The translations under genes and the position numbers were made by a program. A DNA stretch of 64,000 bases from assembly GCA_038380795.1 (NCBI GenBank), contig CM076275.1, positions 4,218,501-4,282,500 of the forward strand, given 5' to 3'. This DNA comes from Pyrocephalus nanus (lineage: Eukaryota > Chordata > Aves > Passeriformes > Tyrannidae). Shown here piece by piece: positions 1 to 14,512 of the stretch (its first letter is position 1; each line of letters starts with the position of its first letter). The notes under the pieces were generated by a model. That model did not search any database. It saw nothing but the letters and a program-made list of their open reading frames with translations, and was not told the origin of the DNA.

Positions 1-1826
1 CGCCATTGGGAAAGCAACATCAAAATCTTGAATGACTGGCTAATATTATCAGAATAAAACTACACATTGCAGGAACTCCAGCTGATGTGAAATTAAGATG
101 ACTTATCTTGCTGCAGTTTCCACTGGGAGAACCACAGGGGAAGGAGCTGCCACATCAACGAGAAAGAGCCTTATCACTTTTGGAGCAGCCACAGGGCAGG
201 GCAGGAGCAGGTACCAGAGGACAGTGACAGAAGAGGGAGGTGTTGGTTTACAAAAGCTCAGCCTCTCCACTGTCTCCCAGAGACAGGTGTCCAGGATCCT
301 CTCTCCTAGGTGCTTGGAAGTGAGGAGTAGTCCCTTGGAGTTACGGTAACTCCCTCAGGGAATGGTGCCAAGGACACAGCACTTCACAGTCCCCTTTCTA
401 ATATTGTTAAGTGCACAAGGACCATCTGTAACAGAAACACCATTTCAATCAACTGAGATGATGCCATAAGGGCAGCTATCGATTAGAGGGAAGAAACAGA
501 TCTAAATGAGCAAAGGCAAACCAGTGATGACTTTGAGCTGGCATTCAGTGCAGGTCTTTGTCCAAACTAGAGCTCTGCCACTGCGGGGAGCACCCAACCC
601 TCCTGCTGTTTTCTGGATGCAGTCACACCTACTGAAGCTCACATATCTTTATCCCACAGCTGGTAGCTGGACTAGAGCATCTGAGCAGATACAGAAAACT
701 CCTGATGAATTCTGCGGTCTGGGTTACAAAGCAGGCAAAAATGACAATTGCTTACTTCCCTGTAACAGTTTCAAATCTACTTTCTATGTATCACTAAGCT
801 ACGGATGAGGCAACCGATCAGTTCTGACTGAGAAGGGCTGGAATTTGTGTGTTCAGCTGTTCCTTGTGATATAGGAAGGAAAACATCTGCATCAATTCAG
901 TCATCTCTGTGAGCAACAGCGTGGATCAGACACTACAGGGCAGGCAGAACTTGTATTAAAACCCTGAGGATTAGGACATATCTTATGCAACATTTTTTTC
1001 ATGTTTTGATGCATTTAAAAATATGAAGCCATCTCTTTAATAAATAATCTTTCAGAGAAAGCAACTAACAAACAAAAGCATGTCTTTTACATCTGCCCAT
1101 GATGGTAACCAGTCAGGGCTAAACCCAGAAATGCCCGGGTTTTTTTACAACTTGGCTACGTGGAATATCACCTCTCCTGTGCACAGCACTGCAGTAGTAG
1201 AAAAACAAAAGTCTTTTACAAACAAGCTACAGGCCCTTCAAAATACTGTCCAACAGTTCTCTTGCCAAATGAGAATGATTTGACACCATATAATATAGTG
1301 TAATACACCCTACACACCCTGTGACGCACCAAGTAACGCTGCGTCACTAACAAAGTTACTGGAAGCGATGCTAAAAGGAGTCATTTGCTTTAAAAGTATG
1401 CTCTTTCAGCCTGAATTATCGGGGTTGTTGTTTTTGTTTTTTTTTTTTATCTGACCAGAAGAGGTGGTCTGATAAGTCTCATTTGAATTCAGTCAGTCCA
1501 GCATGAAGGAAAACTTTCTTTTTTAGAAGCGCTTGAATGTTTCCATTAAATCGTTTTTTACTTTCCTAGAGGCCTTTATAACTATGCAAAGCACTCCAAC
1601 AGCTAATTCTAAATACACCACCAGTTTCAATGAGACCAATGAAATTATCCACATTCATTGCAAAAGCACTGAAATGCTTTGTAGGGCCATGATGAGCCCA
1701 TACAAAGTATGAACCAGGTCCTTTGATCTGAACCCACACGTCCTCACACTTGGAGAGAGCAGGATTGAGGCTGCAGCCTGGTTTTTGGTGATAACCAACA
1801 GAATTCCTGAAATCTCCCATCAAGAC

Positions 1827-1851
1827 AAAAAAAAAAAAAAAAAAAAAAAAA
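1827..1851. repeat. Poly-A tract of 25 bases
   Basis: An uninterrupted run of A. A retrocopy tail is one explanation, but the 260 bases before it are not recognisable as any transcript on the plus strand. No flanking target-site duplication was obvious by eye. Confidence 0.9.
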
Positions 1852-1980
1852 GAAGTGTATTTTTGCAGCTTGGCTTTGTTAGTGCTGGGGTCTGGAGCAG
1901 ATCTCCCCTCTGCATTCCTGCATGCTGATCACCTCCACTCCCCCTTGAGCCTGGGCTGCTCCTCCTTCGCTTCCAACTCT

Positions 1981-2036
1981 CCCACGGTGATGAGCCAGAA
2001 GGTTCACTCCCGTGGTGATGAGCCAGTACTTCACCT
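1981..2036. repeat. Two-copy 28-bp tandem duplication
   Basis: Two adjacent 28-base units share the core GGTGATGAGCCAG and differ at a few positions. It is a small local tandem duplication with no evident function. Confidence 0.75.
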
Positions 2037-5000
2037 GCTGCACTGTAATTTGATTTTCTTCGTTCAGTTCTGTGCTGGGGAGATACGGTTTGCAGCAGGG
2101 CCGGTGTGTTCCTTAGGGCTGCACAAGCCTCAGGGGATGTACACTAGAAAAATGCACAGAATAAAATAGCCTGAACAATCCTGACCTCCACAATCATCAC
2201 CTATGCACCAGAAACACTGAAAGGAAAGTTGTTTGAGATGAGAAAAACACAGGTATGGTCTGAGTCTCTTTGGGCAAAGCTTCAGCTGAGCAGCTCTTTT
2301 TTCCAACAAAACACAACTCAAGGGATCTGGTCTCTGTAGGGGAACTGGCCACAGCATCCTCTCATAAAAAGGAAAACTTTTTCCCTCTGGCTGGACCATA
2401 CTAACTCTAAAAATCTGTAGTAAAATTCTAAATACATTTTCAGCATGCCTTTGTTCAGAACCCCTTGGGAACACATCAGATTTCCCATTTCCTCGAGTTA
2501 AACACTTTGCAACCTGCACACATCAAAGGTCAGTTGCTGGATTCTTATCACCTTTAATGGAGTTTTCCTTGGGAATCTCCCATCAGGGTCCTGCATCTCT
2601 GCATCTACAGGGTGGAGTTGCTCTGATTACCACGTTCTCCTGAGCCTCTGCCCATATCTAACAGCAGGACTGTGTGGGAGATATCACTGTCCTGGCCAGC
2701 AGCCAGAGAACTGACCCCTCTGACATCCCACCAGGGAGCTGGAGCTGATGTACAGCTCTGCTAAGCTAGAGAAGGAGACAGCCTTTAACCTGCTCACCCA
2801 TCAGTAATGAGATGAACACTGTGTTCTTTGCCAAAATCAAGTGAAGCATCACTTTATCCTCAAGGCATGCACACTTTCTCACTTTGGCTAGAAAACAGCA
2901 TCAAATGGCAGTCAAGGGACACACTGAAGTATTGCACCATGTGAGCCTCCACCAAGGGGGTTGAATGGCAGAGCTTCCCAAATCAGGAAAAACATGCATG
3001 AGCTCAGCCAGGCTTTCAGACTGAAGTGCCTCTGTTCCCAAACGTAGCTCCTTGACTTGTCTCTGAGCAGTTATATTTCTTTATAAAGCCATGACTTAGA
3101 AACAAAGTCAAAATGATTTACACCACTAAGCAAAACCAGATTGTCCCACTCCCACCTCCATGCCAGTGCTTATTCACAACTTGGGTTCTTTTGCTGAGAG
3201 GGACAAAAGACACCTTCCAAAGGAAGGAATTTTTCCTGGACCCTGATCCAGCCTCCAGTGCCATCAGCCCCAGGTATGACAAGACAGAGGGAAGATTCCA
3301 ATCTTAGGTCCTGTTTACAGAGCTGGGCACCATCCTGCACATCCATGTCCCTTCCCCAATTAATAGCTTGTTCCCTGCCGTGCTGAAATCAGATAATAAA
3401 GAGCTGACCAGCCTGTCGGGGACATCTCTAATAGTGTGAGCCATCTGCACTCCTACAACGGGTGGTTCCTCCCACGTCACTGCAGTGAAGGTTACTGGCA
3501 GGACACCCAGTCTGCATTAGGATTTGTTCCCAGAGCTTTCCTATCATCCTGTCCTGAAGGGAATTTTACTTACAAGCTCTGATATTTCTGCAAGCACCAC
3601 CCTTCAGAAGCAGCATGTTGCAATTACTTGTCAGAATTTGGCTAAGTTTGACCAGTAACTTCATATCAGTCACTACTTTTACATTCACTTAAGGACAAAT
3701 AAGCCATCACTAGCAAACCCCCTTCTTCTCCACTTCAACTGTGCCTTTCATAGGATGGTTTACTAACAAGTTTTTTGTCTTTTTTTTTTTTTTAAACTTT
3801 ATAAAAAATAACTTAGAAACATGAAATCTCATTAAGGAACCATTTTTGCTATTACAGTTGTGATGTGTTTTACCAGCTGATTGGGACACAAAATTAATAT
3901 CCACTTATCTGGAAAAGCTGGGGTTTGGCTCAGGAAAAGAGGAGGACTGTTGTGATTATTCATCTTCTAGATTATACAGATGAGAATGAATGAAGTTTAA
4001 CTAGTGAAAGTTTAATGAAAAAAAGGTTATATTGCCACATATTGTAATAAACACCTGCCAGAGACAGGTTGCACTAAAAAACAGATGACACAGTGACTAC
4101 AGTGTATTGAGAACTAATTTAAACACAGAAGTTATGGAAGATTTGGAAGCCTGTCCAGTTCCTTTGAGAATTGTTACTTTTTCTAAATTTAAGTTGGGAA
4201 CAGGATCCCAGCCTGCTGCTGCAGAAGAAAAGTTCTGGCTCGTCAGAATCAAAAGCTCAAATGCAATTTAATTACAGTAGGCTTATAGTTCAATCCTGAA
4301 AAAACCTAAAAAGTTCAGAATAAGCAGAGCCACATTCAATTCCATATTCCTGTGACAGCATCATTTTACCATAGCATAAAATTCTGGCATTTCTGCTCTC
4401 CCAGCTATAAGCAGAAACATAAAAATGTAAGCTATTATATGTATAGCATTTCTTACACGACCAGCTACACCTGGAAATACAGGCCATGTAGGAGGGTTAA
4501 TCCTTATCAGCTGTGCTCTGGCCCAGATCTGATGAGGAAAGAACTCAGTTGTTATCCCAGTGGCCAAACTGCAGATGTTGTTGTCCACACGTGGGCGTTT
4601 TTAAGGGCAGTCTGAAAGCAATTACAAACCCAGTCAAACAAGAAACCTGAGGTTAGGTTGCCTTAATTTCATTTAAGACGCCTGATTGGAGCTCTGCTTT
4701 TCAGGCCACAGTAGACTGTCATAACATGTCAGTTAATTATGGAAGTCCAGCTATTAAAAAAAACAAACGAGTTTGCACTTTTATTGGAGCTGAAATATTT
4801 CCAAAGCCAGCAGTAAACAAAGTGTCTGTATTAAATAAATCACAGGCTGAATGTATCGTTGACATATGGATTAACTGTGCTGGATGCTCTTCAAAATCAC
4901 ATCTGCGCCTTTGCCCAGTCCCACACGGACATTCTCACCAGGTCAACACAAAGCACTGTCTTATCACAAAACTTGCAGGAACATTTGTCCAAGAAAACCT

Positions 5001-7626
5001 TCCATTGCTCCTGCTGATGCCCAGCTTGCAGGGCAGAGGGATCTGTATGGTTTATCTGCCAGCTGGAGGGTGGACTCAACCAAGTGGCCAGACGCTGTCT
5101 GTTTGACGCGCTGCCGTGGTTATCATCACACCCCTCCGGAGGATTTTAGGCTGGAAGAGAGTGTTTCAGTAGCCCTGCTAGCTGATGCAACCAGTTTAAT
5201 TCGGCTTTAGTTCAGGTCCACAGAGTCTGCTGGAGGTCGCTGCTGTTCCCAGCCCCGGCACTCTGCTTGCTCAGCACTACCTGTGCGCTTCCGCAGGGAA
5301 ATTATCCCACACGGATTGCACAGTCAAGCCAAGACAAGCTCTTTCGGTTGCACGGCCAAGGAGCTCACGGAAGAAAAGTGTCTCTAGAAATGTCAGAGTG
5401 GGAGGGGCTTGAGCTTTCGTGGAAAACCAGAAAAACTTGGAAGCAAGCCAGGTGCAAAAATGGAAAAACTTGGCAGGAAGCCAGGTGCTCATCCTCTTTG
5501 GAAGCAGCCTTCCCACCCTCACCCCGTTTCAGAAAACTAGGGGAAGCTTTGCAAAGCCTAATTCTTTAAAAAAGAAGAAGAAAAAAAAAAAAAAAGTGAT
5601 GAAATGAACATGTGCTACCACCTGCTGTCCATTATTTGGAAGAGCAGGGGCCCCAGCAGGGCCTGGCACCCACAGTCTCTGCAAGGCCCAGTCTTGGGGA
5701 GCTCAGGGGCAACAGTCACCCAAGGGCGAACAATTTGACATTTTGTTGAGTTCTGATCAATTAAAAGCAGCATTGAGGAGAGAATAGGGAGGTGAGGTTA
5801 AAGGGAAGGTCAGAAAGGTGCCCAGGCTGGAGCAGCTTCCTGGGGTGTCAGATCCATGCACAGACACGGAGGTACCAAGATGGAGAAAGCAGCAGTGGCA
5901 GCTCCAGACATGCTGGGTGCTCTCCTGGGGTCCATGATCACCCACTGACACATCCCTGACGGGCAGCTGCTGTCACAAACAGCCACGAAAGCAGAAGATT
6001 CACCGAATAAATACGGGTTTAAATAGACCGATTTCTGCACAGGTCACTTCACTTCCACACGTCCCCACCAGGGACTGGCAATTCAGATCTGGAGCAATAA
6101 ATCACCTCGGGCTGGCAGGAATAACGGCCCAGAGCTCACGAACACAAAGAATGCATTTAATCCTTTTCTGTTGCTGTGGTGAGCAAACAGAGCGTGCCCG
6201 GCACATTAGGCAGCTTCTTGTGTTAATGTATTACCTATAATTATTTGTAGAACAAAATGGAGACCGGTGGAGTCAGTCCAGGTATTCACCATTCCCTGCA
6301 GCCAAAGGGCTCCCAGAAATTATCATCTTCCCAAAGTCTTGACAAACAGAGAATTAAAGGACAAAAGGGGATTGTTTCCAAACGTTTTAACCAGAACCAC
6401 ATATGTCCTGAACCCATGGTTACACATAAGATCTTAAAGGAGAAAAGAATGAAAAAACTTCTTGACAGATCAAAAATCCACCTTTATCCTTCTTGGCCTG
6501 TGCAGAGGCTTCTGTGTTTGCAAGGGCCCTGGGCATCAATACTACCATCTCAAAGTCTTTACATCTGCTTCTTTTGCAACATGTCACTGGTCCCCAGTGC
6601 CTCTCATCCAACACCCTCAAACCACCTCTACAACTCATTAATCAACCACACTGTTTTACAGGGATTAAATGAAGTAATTCCTGACATACAGTGTTATAGA
6701 GGTGAGCAGCAGACTCCAAACACCAGCTCAGTGCAGGACACATCACATACATGTCCCAAGCAGCCAATGTGCTCAGCTGTGCTGGCAGAGACCACACACT
6801 GAACATTTATGAGTAAGAAATGGGGAAGAAGTTGCCTTTTCCAGGAACATGGATGAAAATAAAGCATGGCTACATTTAATTAATAAATTACTCACCATAG
6901 TATTCTGATCAGCTGCAACAGAAGGTTGGATTTCAGCAGAGATTTTTGGTAACTTCCCTGGACTTCCCCATCCTGTTGCAGTTTGCTCTGAAAGAAAACC
7001 ACACCAGGTTGGTTTGGAAGGGACCATTTCTATAAGCAAATGCCCCCTGAAACTGCTTCTGTGCAGCCAACATGCTGGACCAGTAACTACCATGGAATAA
7101 AAAAACCAATACAGCATCAGTGTAAGCAGAAAGACAAAAGGTATTCAGAGAAAAAGTAAAAAGGGGAATAAGTTAATGTCAATCCAGGCTTTACAAACAC
7201 GTGTCAAGGGTTTTTCTCTTACTTTCCATCTGCCATAAACAGAAGAAAGAAACCTTCTAGGGTGGAACAAAAATGAGCAAAGGAAGAAAATAACATGTGT
7301 GCTAAACCCGTTTCTCCAAAGCCTCGGTGGCATTTCTCTGCCGCAGCACTCCACATCTCTGCAGGCTCGAGCCAGCGAGAGGATGCTGGGTTACTTCACT
7401 CTCATAGCATGAACTCGTACTCCTTGCTATTCTCAATCTGTCACATTCAACAATCACATGTGAAAATGACTCAGGCTGCCAGTTGTCTCCGTGTTGTGCT
7501 CGTTGAGCATTTGCCAGTTCCTCAGGAGTAGGCTTGATATTGAAAGCCACACTTTGGGAAATGTGATTTAGCCTGAGCCTGCTGCATTAGGCTCAAACAT
7601 TTTGGGGTTTTTCTTTATCCCACAAC

Positions 7627-7649
7627 TTTTTTTTTTTTTTTTTTTTTTT
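7627..7649. repeat. Poly-T tract of 23 bases
   Basis: An uninterrupted T run in intergenic DNA. If it were a retrocopy tail, the copy would lie on the minus strand to the right, but that sequence is not recognisable. Confidence 0.9.
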
Positions 7650-9471
7650 AATCTTGCAGACCAACAATTCTGCAGACACAGAGTTAAAAACCAGCAGGTC
7701 AGATCAGTGGCTTGTTCAGCTTGGCATTTTGCCCCTCCTGGAGGCACTCATTCAAGGTGCCTAATATTTCGGAGGGAGCAGAAAAGCCTAAATGTACCAC
7801 ACCAATCACCAGCTGTAAACGTTGGGCAAATTTTCTGCCTGTGTCCTGCAGTGATCACCCGGGAAGCAGGCAATGATTTTCACCCCTTTTTTTCTGAGCA
7901 AGAGCTGTTCTGTGGTGCAGCCTTTTAGCTGCAGACACTGAGTCACCCCCTCCCCTTTGCAGCAGCAAATACCCAGCGTTCCTTCAGCCCACTGAGGTCT
8001 CCCCATGCTTGGAAAAAAACCTCGTCCAGTTTCATGATCTCAGCTCCAATGCCTGCCCTTCAAAGCCTTCATAAAGAAATTACAGCCCCAAGGATCTGCA
8101 CTGTGGCCTCCTCTGGCTGCAGGGGCATCCTATGGTGAGCAGCTCACAGACACGTACATGCCTACACTCATTTAGGTTGTTCCTCCTCTCTACAAACCTA
8201 ATGTCCTAAGGAAAGTATTTTGTCAATTCAGATAATATAGAAATAGCCACACTTAACGACCTGCTAAATTTATTCAGTCATTTTGTAATTTTTTTTTGTA
8301 ACCACCAATGAAAAAAAAAAAAAAAAGAATAGTAGGTCTATAATAGCCTCAGGATTAAAGTGTACTTTATAAATTCTCTGGAGGGTTTTTTTTTTTCCCA
8401 CTAGAGACTGTCCTCAGCCAAAATTCTTCAGATAAATAATGATCTCCTATACAAAACATTCAGCAGTGAGGACATTCAACATCTTGGAAATGTGAAGCAC
8501 GTAGCAAAACGAAGACTATGTTTAACTGTAATTGGAAATTGTGTGAAGTTACTTACTGTTATATAAGCAAAATTTAGGCCTAAGATTTGATGCAATAAAT
8601 AATAAAATTAGAGAGATCAATTCCAAAATCTCCATGCAACCATTTCATCGCCATTCAAAGTAATGAATCCGAGTTACAAATTTACAAAAGGTAAACAATA
8701 AATCGCTCATTCTGTCCCAAAAAAGCCACAAGTAAGGTCGTGGGAACGATAAACAAAGTTTTCTACGTCTTCTAATAATGCAGCAAATGGATTTTTATTC
8801 AGGAAGCCTCTAAAACTTCCCCCAATTACACAGATAGCTGTCTGAAGGCATACGGTTTGTGTAAAGACTGCGGGTACCATATGCACGTATCACTTCACTT
8901 GCCACTGAAACAGTTGTGTCATGGGTGGAATGTGGCAACTCTACCCACACACAGTAATGTGATACAACAGATGAAGATAGTGGAAAGCCGTGAAACTGCA
9001 TGGAGAAATTTAAGTAGATTGAGTCCATCTCTACTTCAATGGGAATTAGATCAGGCCCCAAATGAGGATTTATGCATGACAGCTGGATTAACATATATAT
9101 TTCCTGAAAGACAGTAACTTTATAAACTGAAGAGTTCCATAGTGTCACACTGGAGCATTAGTTCATTTTTTATTAAGAGAGAAACCATAACTTTGTAATT
9201 CACAGTAATTTCCTCCAGGACATAGGTCTCCTTAGTTATCTCTTTTGAGTCCTGATCCTGCTTAATTTGCAAGGGATGAGACTGCAGCAGGGACAGCTTA
9301 GTGTATATTTGAGTTATAGTCCTCATATATTCTGGTTCATGAGCAGGAAGCAGTGCAAGCATGAGAGACCCAATTAAATTAAAAGTTCAGCAGTCCTCCA
9401 TTTCAGCGAACGGTCAGGTGACAAATGATTACGGTATTATTGCATTTTCTTACACAAGAAAAACTGCACAC

Positions 9472-9475
<4 letters not shown>

Positions 9476-9503
<28 letters not shown>

Positions 9504-9511
9504 CCCCCCCC
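9476..9511. repeat. Poly-T followed by poly-C
   Basis: About 28 T followed directly by 8 C, giving a pure pyrimidine strand. It marks a local shift from A+T-rich DNA on the left to a G+C-richer patch of about 180 bases on the right. Long open frames reported across it are homopolymer artefacts. Confidence 0.85.
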
Positions 9512-12500
9512 AACCATGCCCAGCCGGCGGTGCCCTGCCCACCTGATCCACGGTGTGAAATCCTGGCACTCTGGAAGGCTGGAGCTTCCTTACCCATGGC
9601 GGGAAGCTCCATCAGACATGCAGTGCCACGGCGGGGGGAAGCTTTGCAGCGCGGGAGCACAGATGGGATCAGCTTGCAAGTAAATATGTTTCTGCTGCTA
9701 GAGAGAAGCATAGAAAGCAACAATGAATAAAGATGAAAAATAAGATGCTGACAGAAGAAGGGAGGGGAAAAAAAAAACCCAGCCAAAATGGGTACAAAAA
9801 GGAGAGGGTACGGTAGAAAAAACCAAAAATCTGGATGGGTTTGTTTGAGCGCTTGTTTCCCACTAATGAGAATTCTTACATCTTACATCAATAACGTCAT
9901 TATTTGGCATTTAACCTCTCAGTTGTGACTCCATAACTGGGCATTCAGGTATTTCATAGCAATTTTCTCTATTCACTCACATACATAAAAGCTCTCGCTG
10001 TGAAAGGCAAAGCCTTTTGCTCCTTTTGCAGAGCTCTGAATGCAACCAGGAGCTCTGCCCACATAATAAATGCACACAGGTCATACCTTTCACTTTTTCT
10101 TTCACGTAATTAACTCAGCTTTAATACAAAAAGATGGATACCTTCTTGGAGACAGGTGACCAAGAGTTGGAGAGGTGATTCTAGAGACAAAAGTCTGTAA
10201 GAACCAGCCTGTATCTAAAAAATGGCAATGACATAAACAACACCATGGCTCATAAATCCAGCTTCTTAACAGCATTCAGATTTTAATATTTGATTAGGAC
10301 AAGTAAGAATTACGACATTCTCAGATCTGTTACTTCACTGCTACAGTATAGCACAAATGCACACACTAGAATATATTAATGACTAAATGCTCCCCAGACC
10401 TGCAGCTTGAGGTAGAGAACAAGACTCATTTTAAACTGCTACAATTGTGAAAACAGGTCAAATAGCTAAATAATTATAAGTCATCTACATATGGTATACA
10501 AGCATCTCAGGTGGTGGCAGTGTTAAATAGTAGCATCCATAACTGGCAAAAAGGAGTTAGAAACTCTTCTCTTGCTATGGAAGTGTTCCTACTAAAATGC
10601 AGTTATTTCTAGAAAGAAAGCTTTTAATCATATTCAGTTTCCTTTCAAGCACTTAGTCTACTTTTGTCTAACATGGATATTAAAGTAATTCTAAGGCTGC
10701 AAAGCCCTTACCTACAAATGGTGCCATTCCAGGATTAAAATTCCTGAATTCATCTCTGTTGTGGATATGCATAAGGGGAGTTTTCAATTACCTTTTTACA
10801 TACAAGTCTTCTGGAAACCACTGAACTCCATTCCATGCAGAGGAATATTAATTGCCTCAATGCTTTTTGTATGGAGCTTTCACTGTAGCTTTAATGCTCA
10901 ATAAACATCAAAGATTTATTTTTACTATCCAGCTGTGACAGAAGATGCTCTTACATTCACTCAGTAGATGGAGAACAGGCCATAAAACTTAAGGCTGAAA
11001 TCATTAAAAATGCAATGATTTCAGAAGCACAATATGAGTGCTCCAAGTCCTCATTTTTCAGAGTACCTGTCATTTTAGGCATATCCCACGTTCAGAGCAG
11101 TTATCCCACTGATCTCAACAGCCATGGAAGCTATCCTGCAGTTTCCTGCCTCTCTACCGATACAGACTAAAAATGTAGACAATAATTAAGCTCTGCCCTC
11201 CTATTTGGGATCCCTCTCCTTCTTCTCCCAGTTACTCCCTTCTTTCCTCCTCATTATCTCCCCTACTTTACCATAACTCTGCTCTCCTCCTCGACTAATT
11301 TCCTGCCTCCAGTTACACTGTATTTTGTCACATTTCCTGGGCACAGAAAGGGGGGAGCAGAGAGGAGTGAGCCTTCCCTTGGTCACCTCTTTTGTAACCC
11401 CAGACACATGAGCTTCCACAAGCCATAACACCTCCGTGCCTGTTCTCTGGGGTGATGATGTATGAGCCATGCAGGACGAAGGATATGTCCTTTACTACAA
11501 AGAACTTAGAAGTCAAACAAGCCTCTACTGTGCACCTGTACATAGATATTTTAAGAGTATAACTTCACCAAATTTGGCAATTCAAACAAAGCAGAATGTA
11601 CCATAGCTCAGCCGCAAAGATAACTCTCTACCACAAGTTTCACATCCCTCTGTCAGTGCACAGAGGCACCAGGACCTTGAACAAGTTGGTGAGATGGACC
11701 AAGTGGCCCTCCCTGAGGCCTCCCAGGCACAGCTCCAGCCTTGGATGTGTGCAACAGAGGACATGGTGGGGTTGCTAAAATTCTTTAAACTACTCACAGC
11801 AAATACTTCTATCTCCAGCTGTAAGGTCACAAATGTTGCAGGACATTCACCTTCATCACATGGGACATGTGATTGTGTGCCACAAGTGAGATTTGGCCCA
11901 ACTCAAGGCTTATTCCACAGCACAAAAAGGCAAGTTTTTTAGGATCAATAAATGAAAACTTACACTCAGAGTACGGTAAATTTAACATTGTGTTTTAAAA
12001 AGTGACTAATTTCTGCTCTAACCTGTCTGTCTTTCACAGCAGTACTGTCCCAAACTCGGGACAACAGCACTGGGTGTGACATGGCAGCTCCTGAGACGTA
12101 TGGAAACTGTCATGGGCAGGTAAAAGATTAATGGGAAGGGCTCTCTTTTGATTGATGAATCTGTGACCTTGAGCAACAAGAGCACTTGCACCAAGTATAT
12201 CTGCCATGCGAGACAGACAAAATGAAAGAGGCTCATGTTACACTCTCAGATCTCATTAAACACCCAAACCAGAAACACCGATACTGGCACTGGCCATCTG
12301 CTCTGCTGTTTGCCTGGTTACAGGTCTGATAACACTTTCAGGGAGCAAAAATTAATCATATATACAGATGAGCAACAGCACTTCTGCACAGGAAGAAGTA
12401 GAACATAACAGTTTCTTAAAAAAAAAATAAAACCAAAACAACAAAAAAACCACCATATACCTGTTTTTACTTCTTTCTGTTGTTTCAAACCACACAAGCT

Positions 12501-14446
12501 GGCAGTTCAAAGAAGAATTGTTGACATAAAAGGCTATAACTTTAGGCTCTTCAAATGTTGCTGTGTTTTTATAAATAACTTGTAGCATTATCGCAAAGTC
12601 CATTAACTTGAAATCTGCCAAATTGGTGTGACCTCCTGTTACTCCGTGTAACAGGCAATAATAATATAGAATTATTTTAATTGCTTTAAAATTATTTCCC
12701 CTAATGCTCTTTTTTGCTTATCTCAGTTATTTGAGAATTACAGTATTTTCTGCCATTTGTTCTCCACTTGCAGCCATGAAGGCCCTTGCAAGTAGACCTT
12801 TCCATGTTTAATGTAATATTACCCCAGCATCCATCCCTGAGGAATGAAGTTTCCCTGCAAGCGTTTTTCGAGAGACTTATGATCAACTAAATTTTCTTTG
12901 CTGAGCAGCAATTCCTGGAAAATCCTGCAACGTATTCAAAGACTTTCCTCCTGCTTTTGGAGAATTAGCTCTGGGCAAAATGATATAGTCTATTGAGGCC
13001 ATATCTGACCCAGAAAGTATTAACTGAAGAATGTGCAGGACAGCTGCTTATCGGAAAGAAAAGACATGCAGTGCAGGAGAATGACATGTAGAGCTACTCG
13101 AGTCAGTTCTGAATGACTGTCAGCTCTCCAGAGCCAGCCAAGCCTGGGAAGCAGATAGGACATTCTGCCAGAGCCCGTGCACATCCGTAATGGAGCAGGC
13201 TCGGGTATCTCCAGCACAGGACTGCACCATGAGGCGAGGAGATAGTTTATCATCCCAGAGCGTTTCAGATACATGATCTGATAAGGCTGAAGAGAAATCT
13301 GAAGTATAGCAGGATTATTTCTAACAAAGTGTCAAAGGGCTCAACCTTTCTGTGGAGGATGTTCTGTGAGGGGGTTTGGTCTGCAGCAGGCCAGGGTCAT
13401 GCTTTTCAAAGCACTGCCCTCGCTGGTTTGTGGTGGTGCTCCTCAGAAACTCGACCAGATACCATTTTGCCTTCAATTATGTTAAAAGAGAATGCCTTGT
13501 TTGCACAACAGTGTAAGTGCCATTTATTTCCAGCTACATACCCAGTTATGCCTAAGCAGAGGAGCCTTCAATTCTTATTCAGCTTTCCCAGATCAGAGAC
13601 AGGGCTCTAAATGTGGGACAATGCCTTTTTCTTTACTATTCCTTTGGATGGGGTGGTGTGCACCAAGTGCTCATTTGCTGCTGCACCACCAATCCTTGAA
13701 CATTTTAACTGTCTGAAAAACTGAGGAAATCCTTGATTTGGAAGTCATTATTTACAATTTTTGCTAGCACTACACCATGGATGGCACTTCCCCATGACCA
13801 TTTCCCTTACCATCTTTCATCACAGTGTGAAGTCTTGTTACACAGGGACGGTAATAACAACATTTAACAAGAGCACGCTTTATTTTTTTAAATATCTTTG
13901 TTTGCATCCATTAATCTGTTCAAGAGAGAACATTACACGAGCTGCAACCTGAGTTTCAGAAAGGTGCTGCTGGGCAATTCTGGGGGACATTTCATGGAAA
14001 ACATTGCTCCTGAAAAGGCACAGCAGAGGATCCGAGGCCCTGGCTTGCCAGAAAAGACACAAACATAGAAGAAAATATATTCCCTTTCCTAAAAAGCATC
14101 CAGGCCCACCACCCGCACCGCGCCTGAGCTCATCCACCACAAGGCTGAGCTCCCGATTTGGGCTTTTGCAGGAGAACCTAAAAAGTTCTTTTCCAAACAA
14201 GCGACTATTTCCACTCGCTCCTGCTCGGAACCCTTTCCCTGCCATACACCGCTTGCACCGGTTTCGTGACGTTACTTTCACCCACTTCCCTCCCCCCTTC
14301 CCCGGTTCCCGAGGCCGTACCCCAAAATCCCCCCAAACTCCTCCCTCCTCATCCCCCCTCCCAGCCCTTCCCGGGGCTGCTGCGCCCCCTCCCCGCGCTC
14401 CTCTCCGCGGCCGCGCAGTGCGGGCGGCCTGGGCAGGCGGGGCGGA

Positions 14447-14512
14447 GAGAGGGAGAGGAGGAGGAGGAGAAGGAGAGGAAGGAGGAGGAGGAGGAGGAGG
14501 AGGAGGGGGGCC
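14447..14512 (+). repeat. GGA-rich purine tract
   Basis: About 65 bases consist almost entirely of GGA, GAG and AGG units ending in a G run, immediately upstream of the GCC repeats that precede the first ATG. Such strand-asymmetric tracts can form quadruplex or triplex structures and are common in vertebrate 5' UTRs and promoters. It may lie in the promoter or the 5' UTR depending on the true start site. Confidence 0.8.

Larger units (their letters stand above)
1..14250. other. Upstream intergenic region
   Basis: I find no exon here that can be defended on either strand. Open frames are short, lack family motifs and mostly end without usable splice signals. The DNA is moderately A+T-rich, with mononucleotide runs (poly-A near 1.83 kb, poly-T near 7.63 and 9.48 kb) and a short tandem duplication near 1.98 kb. 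In human the gene upstream of CNOT6 is GFPT2, in the opposite orientation. I looked for its highly conserved N-terminal exons on the minus strand and did not see them, so its 5' end, if syntenic, lies outside the window. Small non-coding exons or enhancers cannot be excluded. Confidence 0.6.

Noticed and set aside
1566..1823. 85-codon minus-strand frame next to a poly-A run, possibly a retrogene
   Set aside because: The poly-A is on the opposite strand to that expected for this frame, and no protein family is recognisable.
1..14000. 5' exons of GFPT2 expected by human synteny
   Set aside because: The conserved N-terminal glutaminase sequence (MCGIFAYLN) was not found on the minus strand.
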